In this document: positions 9,019-17,353 of the stretch, piece after piece | How positions within the stretch are numbered: position 1 is the stretch's first letter | Layout of the letters: every line of letters starts with the position of its first letter | Origin: Nocardia jiangxiensis NBRC 101359 | GTDB taxonomy: Bacteria; Actinomycetota; Actinomycetes; Mycobacteriales; Mycobacteriaceae | Reading direction: 5' to 3' | DNA length: 64,000 bases | NCBI RefSeq assembly: GCF_000308615.1 | Contig: NZ_BAGB01000045.1 | Coordinates: forward strand, 24,931-88,930 | Translations under genes and position numbers: made by a program | Notes under the pieces: model-generated | What the model was told of the DNA's origin: nothing | The model's database searches: none | The model's input: the letters and a program-made list of their open reading frames with translations, nothing else

Positions 9019-10689
9019 GTGGCATCGTCACCGCAGCCGGACGCCATCGTCATCGGGGCCGGTCTAGCCGGACTCGTGGCCACCTACGAACTCACCCGCG
9101 CCGGACGCCGGGTGCTCGTGCTGGACCAGGAGAATCGCAACAACCTGGGCGGACAGGCGTTCTGGTCGCTGGGCGGACTGTTCTTCGTGGACAGTCCCGA
9201 GCAACGCCGCCTCGGCATCAAGGATTCGTTCGAACTGGCCTGGCAGGACTGGCAGGGCTCGGCCGGATTCGACCGCGAGGACGAGGATCTGTGGGGCCGG
9301 CGCTGGGCCCGCGCCTACGTCGAGTTCGCCGCCACCGAGAAGCGGCAGTACCTGCACGATCTGGGTCTGCGGGTGACCCCGCTGGTGGGCTGGGCCGAAC
9401 GCGGCGGATCCACCGCGGACGGGCACGGCAACTCGGTGCCGCGCTTCCACCTCACCTGGGGCACCGGACCGGAGGTTGTGCGGGTCTTCCTGGAACCGGT
9501 CCTGGCGGCCGAACGGCGCGGCCTGGTCGAATTCGCCTTCCGGCACCGGGTGGACGAACTGATCGTCGAGGACGGCGCGGTGGTCGGCGCGCGCGGCGGG
9601 ATCCTCGAACCCACCGATCTGGACCGCGGCAAGGCCTCCTCGCGGAACGTGGTGGGCGAGTTCGAGTTCCGCGCGCCCGCGGTGCTGGTCTCCTCCGGCG
9701 GCATCGGTCACAACCACGATCTGATCCGCCGCAACTGGCCCACCGAACGGCTCGGCCCCTGTCCGGAGACGATGATTCCTGGCGTCCCTGCCCACGTCGA
9801 CGGGCGGATGCTGGGCATCACCGAACAGGCGGGCGGGCGGATCGTGAACCGCGACCGCATGTGGCACTACACCGAGGGCCTGCACAACTGGGACCCGATC
9901 TGGCCCGACCACGCTATCCGGATCATCCCCGGACCGTCCTCGATGTGGTTCGACGCCAACGGAAAACGCCTGCCCGCACCGTCCTTCCCCGGCTTCGACA
10001 CCAACGCCTCGATGCGCGACATCCTGGCCACCGGATACGACTACTCGTGGTTCGTGCTGAACCAGTCGATCGTGGAGAAGGAGTTCATGCTCTCGGGTTC
10101 GGAGCAGAACCCCGACATCACCGGCAAGGACCGCAGGCTGCTGGTCGAGAGTCGCCTCAAGAAGGGCGCGACCCCGCCCGTCGACGCGTTCCTGCGGCAC
10201 GGCGTGGACTTCGTCGTCGCCGATACGCTGCCCGAACTCGTCGCGGGCATGAACAAGCTCGCCCGTGGCCCGCAGCTCGAGCTCGCCGACCTCGAGCGTC
10301 AGATCGTCGCGCGGGACCGGCAGGTGGCGAACAAGTACGCCAAGGACGCCCAGATCATGGCCATCGCCAACGCCCGCCGGGCGCTCGGGGACAAGATCGC
10401 CCGCGTCGCATCCCCGCATCGCATCCTGGACCCCGCGCACGGCCCGCTGATCGGCGTCCGGCTCAACATCCTGACCCGAAAAACCCTGGGCGGCATCCAG
10501 ACCGATCTCGACTCACAGGTGATCGATTCGGCCGGAACACCTTTCGCGGGGCTGTACGCCGCGGGTGAGGTCGCCGGATTCGGCGGTGGCGGCGTCCACG
10601 GCTACAACGCCCTGGAAGGCACCTTCCTGGGCGGATGCATCTTCTCCGGACGTTCGGCCGGACGCGCGATGGCCCGCCTGCCGCGCTGA
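9019..10689 (+). CDS. FAD-binding dehydrogenase (fumarate reductase/ketosteroid dehydrogenase-like flavoprotein)
   Basis: 556 aa. The GTG at 9019 is chosen because a strong GGAGGAG precedes it by about six bases; the reading frame stays open upstream to 8965 without a better start. The Rossmann dinucleotide fold is right at the N-terminus (IVIGAGLAGLVATYEL), followed by VLVLDQENRNNLGGQAFWS. The C-terminal FAD motif is GLYAAGEVAGFGGGGVHGYN. The family (FAD_binding_2) contains fumarate reductases and 3-ketosteroid dehydrogenases, and this subgroup is annotated generally as FAD-binding dehydrogenase. The substrate is unknown, but a steroid or 2-enoate-like substrate is plausible in this lineage. 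Monocistronic, divergent from the AlkX gene. Confidence 0.9.
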   Translation: MASSPQPDAIVIGAGLAGLVATYELTRAGRRVLVLDQENRNNLGGQAFWSLGGLFFVDSPEQRRLGIKDSFELAWQDWQGSAGFDREDEDLWGRRWARAYVEFAATEKRQYLHDLGLRVTPLVGWAERGGSTADGHGNSVPRFHLTWGTGPEVVRVFLEPVLAAERRGLVEFAFRHRVDELIVEDGAVVGARGGILEPTDLDRGKASSRNVVGEFEFRAPAVLVSSGGIGHNHDLIRRNWPTERLGPCPETMIPGVPAHVDGRMLGITEQAGGRIVNRDRMWHYTEGLHNWDPIWPDHAIRIIPGPSSMWFDANGKRLPAPSFPGFDTNASMRDILATGYDYSWFVLNQSIVEKEFMLSGSEQNPDITGKDRRLLVESRLKKGATPPVDAFLRHGVDFVVADTLPELVAGMNKLARGPQLELADLERQIVARDRQVANKYAKDAQIMAIANARRALGDKIARVASPHRILDPAHGPLIGVRLNILTRKTLGGIQTDLDSQVIDSAGTPFAGLYAAGEVAGFGGGGVHGYNALEGTFLGGCIFSGRSAGRAMARLPR

Positions 10690-10840
10690 GCCCGCAGGTG
10701 GCCGGGCGGTCGTGCCGGACGAATACCATCCATGCCATGACCGACCGGCGCGCAGCGTATTTCCGCGGAACGGGTGCCGAGAACCGGACCGGCGAGTGGA
10801 TCAGCGTCGCGTCGATCTATCGCACGGTGACATCGCGGGG

Positions 10841-11524
10841 TCAGAGCACGTCGTGGCGGGCCAGGGCATCGAGTAGACCGGTCCGGCGGTCGGCGGTGGG
10901 CGCCGGGTCCACCCATTCGTAGGCGCAGCCGAGTGCGGTTGCGGCGCCGTCGTTCTCGCGGCTGTCGCCCACCATCAGCGCGTCCTCCGGCGGGATGCCG
11001 AGGCGATCGAGCGTCCATTCGAAGATCGGCGGATCCGGTTTGACCGCACCGAGTTCGAACGACAGCGCGTACACATCGACGTACCGGTCCCAGTCGTGGT
11101 CGAGGAAGGCCGGTCGGATGTCGAACGGGATGTTGCTGACCACCGCGACGGGGATTCCGTTGCCCGACAACGCCTCCAGCACCTTGCCGGTGTCCGGATA
11201 GGGCGTCCACAGCGACGGGTCCACCATGCGGGCGTACAGCCGCCGGGCCGGATCCCCCTCGACGCCGCTCTGTCGCAGCACCTCCCGATACACCTCGCGG
11301 TGCTTGGCCGGATCCAGATCCCGCTGCCCCCAGGCGTGCTGATGGTGGGCGTCGAATTGCACCGCCTGATGAACCGGCGTGGTCATCCGGTCCAGGATCT
11401 CAGCCGATTCGGCCTCGTCGAAGGGACGGCCCTGGGCCGTCACCAGATCTGTGGCCCAGCTCTCGTCGGCCTCGAGCCGGAACAACGTTCCCGAGAAATC
11501 GAACAGCACCGCGCGAATCGTCAC
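10841..11524 (-). CDS. HAD-superfamily hydrolase
   Basis: 227 aa. Motif I is AVLFDFSGTL: the nucleophilic Asp is present, but the second Asp of DxDGT, normally the general acid, is Ser. Motif II is VVSNIPF, motif III Lys lies in GAVKPDPPIF, and motif IV is MVGDSREND. The C1-type helical cap occupies roughly residues 15-90. These features fit a small-molecule phosphatase or phosphatase-like enzyme of the haloacid dehalogenase superfamily; the substrate is not apparent. The missing acid may lower phosphatase activity or alter leaving-group preference. It sits alone, divergent from the ABC ATPase gene at 11601. Confidence 0.88.
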   Translation of the reverse strand: MTIRAVLFDFSGTLFRLEADESWATDLVTAQGRPFDEAESAEILDRMTTPVHQAVQFDAHHQHAWGQRDLDPAKHREVYREVLRQSGVEGDPARRLYARMVDPSLWTPYPDTGKVLEALSGNGIPVAVVSNIPFDIRPAFLDHDWDRYVDVYALSFELGAVKPDPPIFEWTLDRLGIPPEDALMVGDSRENDGAATALGCAYEWVDPAPTADRRTGLLDALARHDVL

Positions 11525-11600
11525 GCCGCACAGCGTACCGAAGTCATCCCATGACCCAGATCACCTATCAGCTTGTCTGAGGACTTGTTACCGTGGACAC

Positions 11601-12401
11601 ATGGTCGAGTCCCCTATCCTGCAGGTCGGCGCAGTCGATTTCGTGCGCAACGGCAACGCCATCCTGGCCGATATCTCGCTCACGGTGCACGCGGGCGAGC
11701 ACTGGGCGCTGCTGGGCCCCAACGGCGCGGGTAAGACCACCCTGCTGAAGATGGCCGGCGCGTTCGAACATCCCACCCGCGGCACGGTCGAGGTACTCGG
11801 CAAGCGACTGGGCCGAGTGGACATGCGCCAACTGCGCACCTCGATCGGACATGTGGATCCGCGGCACACCCTGCCCTATCCGCTGCGGGTGTACGAGGTC
11901 GTGCTGACGGGTCTGACCAACACCGCCGATCTCCAGCAGCGCTGGACGCCGACCGCCGAGCAGATCGTCGAGGCGGACCGACTGGTCGAGCTGCTGGGCC
12001 TCGCCCACCGCCGCGACGCGCGCTGGCCCACGCTGTCTCAGGGTGAGCGCGGCCGCGCGCTGATCGCCCGCGCCCTGATGGCCGACCCGAGCCTGCTGCT
12101 GCTGGACGAACCCGCCACCGGACTCGACGTGGCCGGGCGCGAACAACTCATCGACCGGATCGACCGCCTGCAGGCCGCCCATCCGGACCTGGCCTCGATC
12201 CTGGTCACCCACCACCTCGAGGAGCTGCCGCCCGGCATCACGCACGCCATGCTGCTGCGCGACGGCCGCCGGATCGCCGCGGGCCCCGTCGACGACGTGC
12301 TGACCAGCGAGAACATCAGCGCCTGCTTCGACCATCCGATCCGGCTGACCCGGACCGACGGCCGCTGGCAGGTCCGCACCGACCGCAGCGTCCTGGCCTA
12401 G
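11601..12401 (+). CDS. ABC transporter ATP-binding protein
   Basis: 266 aa from the ATG at 11601 (open frame continues upstream but has no better start). Walker A is GPNGAGKTT, the ABC signature is LSQGERGR, Walker B is SLLLLDEPATGLD, and the switch His is in LVTHHLEELP. The overall pattern resembles the ModF/YheB-like or iron-complex ATPases that act without an adjacent permease. No membrane or binding-protein gene is nearby, so a partner must be encoded elsewhere or the protein works as a soluble ABC ATPase. The stop overlaps the convergent permease stop in the shared tetramer CTAG. Confidence 0.9.
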   Translation: MVESPILQVGAVDFVRNGNAILADISLTVHAGEHWALLGPNGAGKTTLLKMAGAFEHPTRGTVEVLGKRLGRVDMRQLRTSIGHVDPRHTLPYPLRVYEVVLTGLTNTADLQQRWTPTAEQIVEADRLVELLGLAHRRDARWPTLSQGERGRALIARALMADPSLLLLDEPATGLDVAGREQLIDRIDRLQAAHPDLASILVTHHLEELPPGITHAMLLRDGRRIAAGPVDDVLTSENISACFDHPIRLTRTDGRWQVRTDRSVLA

Positions 12402-13870
12402 CGCTCCTCCCCGTCGACGGGGATGTTGGCGACGACGGGGAACTCCCCGGTGTACCCCTCGCGCTGGTGCGCGATGGCCAGCACCCGTTTGCGCGCGGCG
12501 AACCAGCCGATGACCAGCGCCGGGACGATGATCACGAGACTGGCCACGGTCCAGGTCCCGACCGGATAGTCGAAGGCGGTCAGCACCAGCACGGCCGCCA
12601 GGAACAGCAGCGTGGCGATTCCGGAGTAGGGCGCGCCGAACATCCGGAACTGGGGCCGTTCCACCCGCCCGGCGCGCGACCACCGCCACATCTGCAACTG
12701 GCACAGCACGATCGTCGCCCAGGACGCGAGGATGCCGAGCGAGGCCACGTTCAGCACGATCTCGAACGCCTGCGAGGGCACCAGATAGTTGAGCCCGATG
12801 CCGAACAGCGCGATCACCGCGGTCAGCAGGATGCCGCCGTAGGGCACGCCGCGCCCGTTCATCACGCTGGTGAACTTCGGTGCGCTGCCGTTCATCGACA
12901 TCGAGCGCAGGATGCGGCCGGTGGAGTACAGCCCGGCGTTGAGGCTGGAGAAGGCGGCGGTCAGCACCACGAAGTTCATCACCGAACCGGCATGCGGCAC
13001 ACCGAGTTTGGAGAAGAAGGTGACGAACGGGCTCTCGTCCTTCGAGTAGGCGGTGTAGGGCAGCAGCAGCGCCAGCAGAATCAGCGAACCCACGTAGAAC
13101 ACCGCGATACGCATGATCACCGAGTTGATCGCCCGCGGCATGATCTTCAGCGGGTCCGCGGTCTCACCGGCCGCGGTGCCGACCATTTCCACTGCGGCAT
13201 AAGCGAATACGACACCGGAGGTCACGGTCACCAGCGGCAGCGCGCCGGTCGGGAACCAGCCGCCGCTGTGGTTGATCACGCCCAGCCCGGTGGCGGCCCC
13301 CTGGATCGTGAACCGACCGGCCAGGAACACCACGCCCACGCCGAGGAAGGCCACCAGCGCGACGACCTTCACCAGCGCGGCCCAGAACTCCAGCTCACCG
13401 AACCACTTCACCGACACCAGGTTGATGCTCAGCACGATGACCAGCGCGATCAGCGCGAGGAGCCACTGCGCGACGGACCGGAACCCGCCCCAGTAGTGGA
13501 AGTAGGTCGCGATGGCGGTGGTGTCCACGATCCCGGTCATCGACCAGTTCAGGAAGTACATCCACCCCGCGACGAAGGCCGCCTTCTCCCCGTAGAACTC
13601 GCGGGCGTAGGAGACGAACGAGCCGGACGAGGGCCGGTGTAGTACCAGCTCGCCCAGCGCTCGCAGGATGAAGAAGACGAAGATGCCACAGATGCCGTAG
13701 ACCAGGAACAATCCCGGCCCGGCACTGGCGAGACGACCACCGGCACCCAGGAACAACCCGGTGCCGATCGCTCCGCCGATGGCGATCATCTGCAATTGAC
13801 GCGGTTTGAGGCTCTTGTGATAGCCGCTGTCCTCCGCGCCGAGGAATTCCTTACCCCGTACCTCGGTCAT
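12398..13870 (-). CDS. Amino acid permease (APC superfamily, GabP/CycA-like)
   Basis: 490 aa from the ATG at 13870, twelve predicted membrane helices. The conserved loop before helix 1, LKPRQLQMIAIGGAIGTGLF, is diagnostic of the amino acid transporter (AAT) family that imports GABA, proline, aromatic amino acids, Ala/Ser/Gly and similar. A longer frame reaches 13939, but the start used leaves the typical short hydrophilic leader. The C-terminus ends with FPVVANIPVDGEER. The substrate cannot be set from the sequence. It is divergent from the gamma-glutamyltransferase gene, which makes a role in reuptake of amino acids released by that enzyme possible, but this is only suggested by location. 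Confidence 0.92.
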   Translation of the reverse strand: MTEVRGKEFLGAEDSGYHKSLKPRQLQMIAIGGAIGTGLFLGAGGRLASAGPGLFLVYGICGIFVFFILRALGELVLHRPSSGSFVSYAREFYGEKAAFVAGWMYFLNWSMTGIVDTTAIATYFHYWGGFRSVAQWLLALIALVIVLSINLVSVKWFGELEFWAALVKVVALVAFLGVGVVFLAGRFTIQGAATGLGVINHSGGWFPTGALPLVTVTSGVVFAYAAVEMVGTAAGETADPLKIMPRAINSVIMRIAVFYVGSLILLALLLPYTAYSKDESPFVTFFSKLGVPHAGSVMNFVVLTAAFSSLNAGLYSTGRILRSMSMNGSAPKFTSVMNGRGVPYGGILLTAVIALFGIGLNYLVPSQAFEIVLNVASLGILASWATIVLCQLQMWRWSRAGRVERPQFRMFGAPYSGIATLLFLAAVLVLTAFDYPVGTWTVASLVIIVPALVIGWFAARKRVLAIAHQREGYTGEFPVVANIPVDGEER

Positions 13871-14083
13871 ATGACAGTTGGGTCCTTCGCGGTCGATGGT
13901 CGACGCAGAGGTTACCCGGCCGATAGCCAGGCGCCACATATCGGCCTCTGCCGAGCGCAGCCACCGCCCGATGACAGTGGTGGCGGCGGTGAATTACGTC
14001 CGCACAAAAGTAGCCGAGCGCCAACACAATCGGCTTCCCGATGCTGGCAGCACCGCGACGACGACTCCCGCTACAGTCCGAGC

Positions 14084-16021
14084 ATGACGCGCACTCGGTA
14101 CCTCACCAGTGCAGCCGCGGCCGCCCTGCTGCTCATCGCAGGTCTGCTGACAGGTTGCTCGGATCAGTCCAACGGGGCGAGCGGTCCGTGTGCCGACCCG
14201 CAGAACGGCACCCACGTCACCGCGGCCGCGCCGACCGCTTCCGGCGATATCGCGAACAATCCGGAGGTCGGCACCGGATATCGCACCGATATGACCCCGG
14301 TCCGCACGCACACCTACGCCGTCTCGGCCGCCAATCCCATTGCCACCCAGGCAGCTTGCCGAGTGCTCGCCTCCGGCGGCACCGCCGCCGACGCACTGGT
14401 CGCGGTGCAGATGGTGCTGGGCCTGGTGGAGCCGCAGGCCACCGGCATCGGCGGCGGCGCGTTCCTGCTCTACTACGACGCCAAGACCAGGACCATCGAC
14501 GCGTACGACGGCCGCGAGACCGCACCCGCCGCCGCGACGGAGAACTATCTGCGCTGGGTGAGTGACACCGATCAGACCACGCCGCAACCCAGCACCCGGG
14601 CCAGCGGCCGGTCGATCGGCGTACCGGGCGTCCTGCGACTGCTCGAGCGGGCGCACACCGATCACGGCAAACAGCCCTGGCACGACCTGTTCACCCCAGC
14701 GATCGATCTGGCCGACCACGGCTTCGCGATCAGCCCGCGGATGGCCGCCGAAATCTCCGCCTCCGCGTCGGATCTGGCCCGGGACGACAACGCCAAGGCG
14801 TATTTCCTGCGACCCGACGGCTCGCCCAAACCGGCCGGCACCACCATCACCAACCCGGGAATGGCCAAGACGCTGGGAGCGATCGCCGACGACGGCGCGA
14901 ACGCCTTCTACACCGGCCCGATCGCCCGGGACATCGTGGCGGCCGCCACGACCACCTCGGCCGGACGCACTCCCAGCCAGCTCACGCTCGCGGATCTGAG
15001 CGACTACCAGGCGAAGAAACGCACGGCGATCTGCACGAACTACCGCACGCACGAGCTGTGCGGTATGCCCGGCCCGTCCTCCGGCGGCATCACCGTGGGC
15101 GCAACGCTGGGCATCCTGCAGAACTTCGACATGGCCTCGCTGGCGCCACAGCATCTCGATCGCAACGGCGGAATTCCCACCGCCCGCGCGGTGCACCTGA
15201 TCTCCGAAGCCGAACGGCTCGCGTACGCCGACCGCGACAAGTACGTCGCCGATCCCGACTTCGTCCCGCTGCCGGGGAACTCGCCGGACACCCTGCTGAA
15301 CGAGAACTATCTGAAACAGCGTGCGGCACTGATCGATCCGACGCACAGCATGGGCGCCGCACAGCCCGGTGACTTCGGACCGGTCCCCGTGGCGGCCGGA
15401 CCGCAACAGCCCGAACACGGTACGAGCCACATCTCGGTGGTGGATCGATACGGCAATGCCGCCACCATGACCACCACCGTCGAATCGGCGTTCGGCTCGT
15501 TCCACGTCGTCGACGGATTCGTGCTCAACAACCAGCTCACCGATTTCAGCGCGACTCCCACCGCCGCCGACGGCACCCCCGTCGCCAACCGGATCCAACC
15601 CGGTAAGCGCCCGCGCAGCTCGATGAGCCCCACCCTGGTCTTCGAGCGCAATCCGGACGGATCCCGCGGCCGGCTCAGCTACGTCACGGGTTCACCGGGT
15701 GGCGGTATGATCCCGCAGTTCGTCGTGAAAACGCTTGTCGGATTGCTGGATTGGGGCCTGGACCCGCAGCAGGCGGTATCCCTGGCCGATTTCGGCGCGG
15801 CCAACACACCCGTCACCGGGATCGGCGGCGAGGATCCGGACATCGACGCCACATCCAACGGCGAGCACAACCCGCTGGTCGAGCAGCTGCGCGCCATGGG
15901 ACATCAGGTCTCGGTCGTCCAGCAGTCCAGCGGACTCAGCGCCCTGAAACGAACACCGGACGGCTGGATCGGCGGGGCCGATCCGCGACGCGAGGGTGCG
16001 GTCATGGGCGACTCCAACTGA
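14084..16021 (+). CDS. ggt: Gamma-glutamyltransferase / glutathione hydrolase lipoprotein
   Basis: 645 aa from the ATG at 14084. The signal peptide ends in LLTGC with a lipidated Cys25, so the enzyme is predicted to be extracytoplasmic. GGTs mature by autocleavage before a conserved Thr; here this is Thr447 in HGTSHISVVDRYGNAATMT. Other family blocks are GGTAADALVAVQMVLGLVEP, the GIGGGAFLLYYD substrate segment, and SPGGGMIPQ near the C-terminus. It would hydrolyse or transfer gamma-glutamyl groups from glutathione-like or gamma-glutamyl peptides outside the cell. Nocardia uses mycothiol, so the natural substrate may be scavenged glutathione or gamma-glutamyl peptides. Confidence 0.94.
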   Translation: MTRTRYLTSAAAAALLLIAGLLTGCSDQSNGASGPCADPQNGTHVTAAAPTASGDIANNPEVGTGYRTDMTPVRTHTYAVSAANPIATQAACRVLASGGTAADALVAVQMVLGLVEPQATGIGGGAFLLYYDAKTRTIDAYDGRETAPAAATENYLRWVSDTDQTTPQPSTRASGRSIGVPGVLRLLERAHTDHGKQPWHDLFTPAIDLADHGFAISPRMAAEISASASDLARDDNAKAYFLRPDGSPKPAGTTITNPGMAKTLGAIADDGANAFYTGPIARDIVAAATTTSAGRTPSQLTLADLSDYQAKKRTAICTNYRTHELCGMPGPSSGGITVGATLGILQNFDMASLAPQHLDRNGGIPTARAVHLISEAERLAYADRDKYVADPDFVPLPGNSPDTLLNENYLKQRAALIDPTHSMGAAQPGDFGPVPVAAGPQQPEHGTSHISVVDRYGNAATMTTTVESAFGSFHVVDGFVLNNQLTDFSATPTAADGTPVANRIQPGKRPRSSMSPTLVFERNPDGSRGRLSYVTGSPGGGMIPQFVVKTLVGLLDWGLDPQQAVSLADFGAANTPVTGIGGEDPDIDATSNGEHNPLVEQLRAMGHQVSVVQQSSGLSALKRTPDGWIGGADPRREGAVMGDSN

Positions 16022-16045
16022 TCGGTCACCCTGCATACGTCGCGC

Positions 16046-16081
16046 CCCGGGCGAACAGCACAGACATACCGAACGCCCGGG
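16046..16081 (+). terminator. Possible hairpin downstream of ggt
   Basis: CCCGGGCG at 16046-16053 pairs perfectly with CGCCCGGG at 16074-16081 around a 20-nt loop, 25 nt past the ggt stop. There is no U-tract, so it may be a weak or Rho-assisted end rather than an intrinsic terminator. The rest of the 215-nt gap to the convergent PH gene shows nothing recognisable. Confidence 0.3.
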
Positions 16082-16236
16082 CGCGGCGTCCACCGGGATC
16101 GCAGTCGTTCCACCCGGACGCTGTCTCTTCCCGCGACCACGCCACACAGCAGCGATATCCAGATCGCGGATGCCACGGCTCAGCCTCGAATCAGGCCGTC
16201 CGGGATGGCATCCGGCGAATCAGCCGTCGTTCGCGC

Positions 16237-16743
16237 TCACTTGTCCTGGGCGGCAGTGTATTTCGCGCCGAGCTCGCGGAAGCGCTCCAACGACTGCGCG
16301 GCGTAGTCCTTGTCGTTGACCCGGATCGCCAGCATGGGCACGTACTCGTCGCCCACCAATTCCAGCCTGGCCCAGGCCTTCTTGTCCGGGATCGACACCC
16401 CGAGGATGTCCTTCCAGGCGAACTCGTTGTCCCCCAGGATGTTGCGCACGACCACACCCCGAGCGCCGACCCGCACGCGCGGCCGGGTCAGCAGCAGCAC
16501 CGCGGCGGCCAGCAGCAGGCCGAACACGATCACCGCCGCCTGATCGGCGCCGCGGAAATTCACCCCGGTGCGGCTGTGGTTCGACAGCACCCCGGCCAGG
16601 ACGAACACGATCGCGATCACCGCGGCGACGATCCGGGAGGTCCGCACCGCGCGATGCGGGCGCACCTCCAGATCCCAACCGGCATCGGCGGTTTCGGGCG
16701 CCGCCTGCGGTGTGCGCTTCCAGATTCGGACGACCGGCGTCAT
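16237..16743 (-). CDS. Small membrane PH-domain protein (Rv1417-like)
   Basis: 168 aa. Two transmembrane helices (about residues 36-55 and 65-85: IVAAVIAIVFVLAGVLS and AAVIVFGLLLAAAVLLL) precede a bacterial PH-like domain (VRVGARGVVVRNILGDNEF through LVGDEYVPMLAIRVND). This is the conserved neighbour of ribH in mycobacteria (Rv1417). Function is unknown; bacterial PH domains of this kind are generally found in membrane or envelope proteins. It starts only 4 nt after the ribH stop, so it is the last cistron of the riboflavin operon. Confidence 0.85.
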   Translation of the reverse strand: MTPVVRIWKRTPQAAPETADAGWDLEVRPHRAVRTSRIVAAVIAIVFVLAGVLSNHSRTGVNFRGADQAAVIVFGLLLAAAVLLLTRPRVRVGARGVVVRNILGDNEFAWKDILGVSIPDKKAWARLELVGDEYVPMLAIRVNDKDYAAQSLERFRELGAKYTAAQDK

Positions 16744-16747
16744 CGGA

Positions 16748-17227
16748 TCAGACTGCCTGCCGCAGCGCGCGCAACGTCAGCGCCGCATCCAGAGCGGCCG
16801 CGGCGGCCTGCTCGCCCTTGTTCTCCGCCGAATCGGGCAGTCCGGCCCGGTCCAGGGCCTGCGCCTCGGTGTTCACCGTCAGCACGCCGTTGGTGACCGG
16901 GGTGCTCTCGTCCAGCGAGACGCGGGTGAGCCCGGCGGTCACCGCATCGCAGACGTACTCGAAATGCGGTGTCTCACCACGGATCACGACGCCCAGCGCG
17001 ATCACCGCGTCGTGGGTGCGGGCCAGCGCCTGCGCGACGACCGGAAGTTCCATCGCCCCGGCGCAGCGCACCACGGTCAGCTGATCGACGCCCGCCTTGC
17101 GCGCCACCTGCTCGGCGTTCGCGAGCAGGGTGTCGCAGATCGTGCTGTGCCACCGCGACGCGACGACGCCGACCTTCAGGTCCTTGGCGTCGTCGAGATC
17201 GAAGGCCGGTACTCCGGTACCGCTCAC
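16748..17227 (-). CDS. ribH: 6,7-dimethyl-8-ribityllumazine synthase
   Basis: 159 aa using the GTG at 17227, matching the ~160 aa of mycobacterial RibH. The enzyme condenses 5-amino-6-ribitylaminouracil with dihydroxybutanone phosphate to lumazine, the penultimate step of riboflavin synthesis, and forms pentamers or icosahedra. The key block is ALGVVIRGETPHFEYV, with catalytic His88 and Arg83; VASRWHSTICDTLL binds the pyrimidine. The frame is open upstream to an ATG at 17281, but that 18-residue extension is encoded by a GC-rich repeat-like spacer and matches no known RibH N-terminus. A GGCGGAG lies upstream of the GTG. Confidence 0.95.
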   Translation of the reverse strand: MSGTGVPAFDLDDAKDLKVGVVASRWHSTICDTLLANAEQVARKAGVDQLTVVRCAGAMELPVVAQALARTHDAVIALGVVIRGETPHFEYVCDAVTAGLTRVSLDESTPVTNGVLTVNTEAQALDRAGLPDSAENKGEQAAAAALDAALTLRALRQAV

Positions 17228-17320
17228 GACTCCGCCTCGCTGGCGCTCGGCTCCGTCGTGCGCGGTGCGCACGGCGTCCATGATTCGCTCCGCTGCGCTG
17301 CGCTCATCGGATTCCTTTCC
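17228..17320. repeat. Intergenic repeat-like spacer between ribBA and ribH
   Basis: The spacer contains periodic GCG/GAG-rich words on the minus strand (GCGCAGCGCAGCGGAGCGAA, then GAGCCGAGCGCCAGCGAGGC). It creates an apparent in-frame N-terminal extension of RibH encoding a low-information peptide. Such phrases look like a dispersed extragenic repeat of high-GC actinobacteria, but I can see only this copy, so the family assignment is inference. Confidence 0.4.
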
Positions 17321-17353
17321 GTAGCCGTCACCGCCCGACGCGGCACGGCGGTT

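Noticed and set aside
10738..10922. Small plus-strand frame of 61 codons after the FAD dehydrogenase
   Set aside because: It overlaps the HAD gene's 3' end, lacks a good ribosome site and shows no protein-like pattern.
12398..12401. Overlapping stops CTAG of convergent genes as a regulatory feature
   Set aside because: A shared stop tetramer is common between convergent genes and needs no further explanation.
16748..17281. RibH start at the upstream ATG 17281
   Set aside because: The 18 extra residues come from a repeat-like spacer and no RibH has such an N-terminus.
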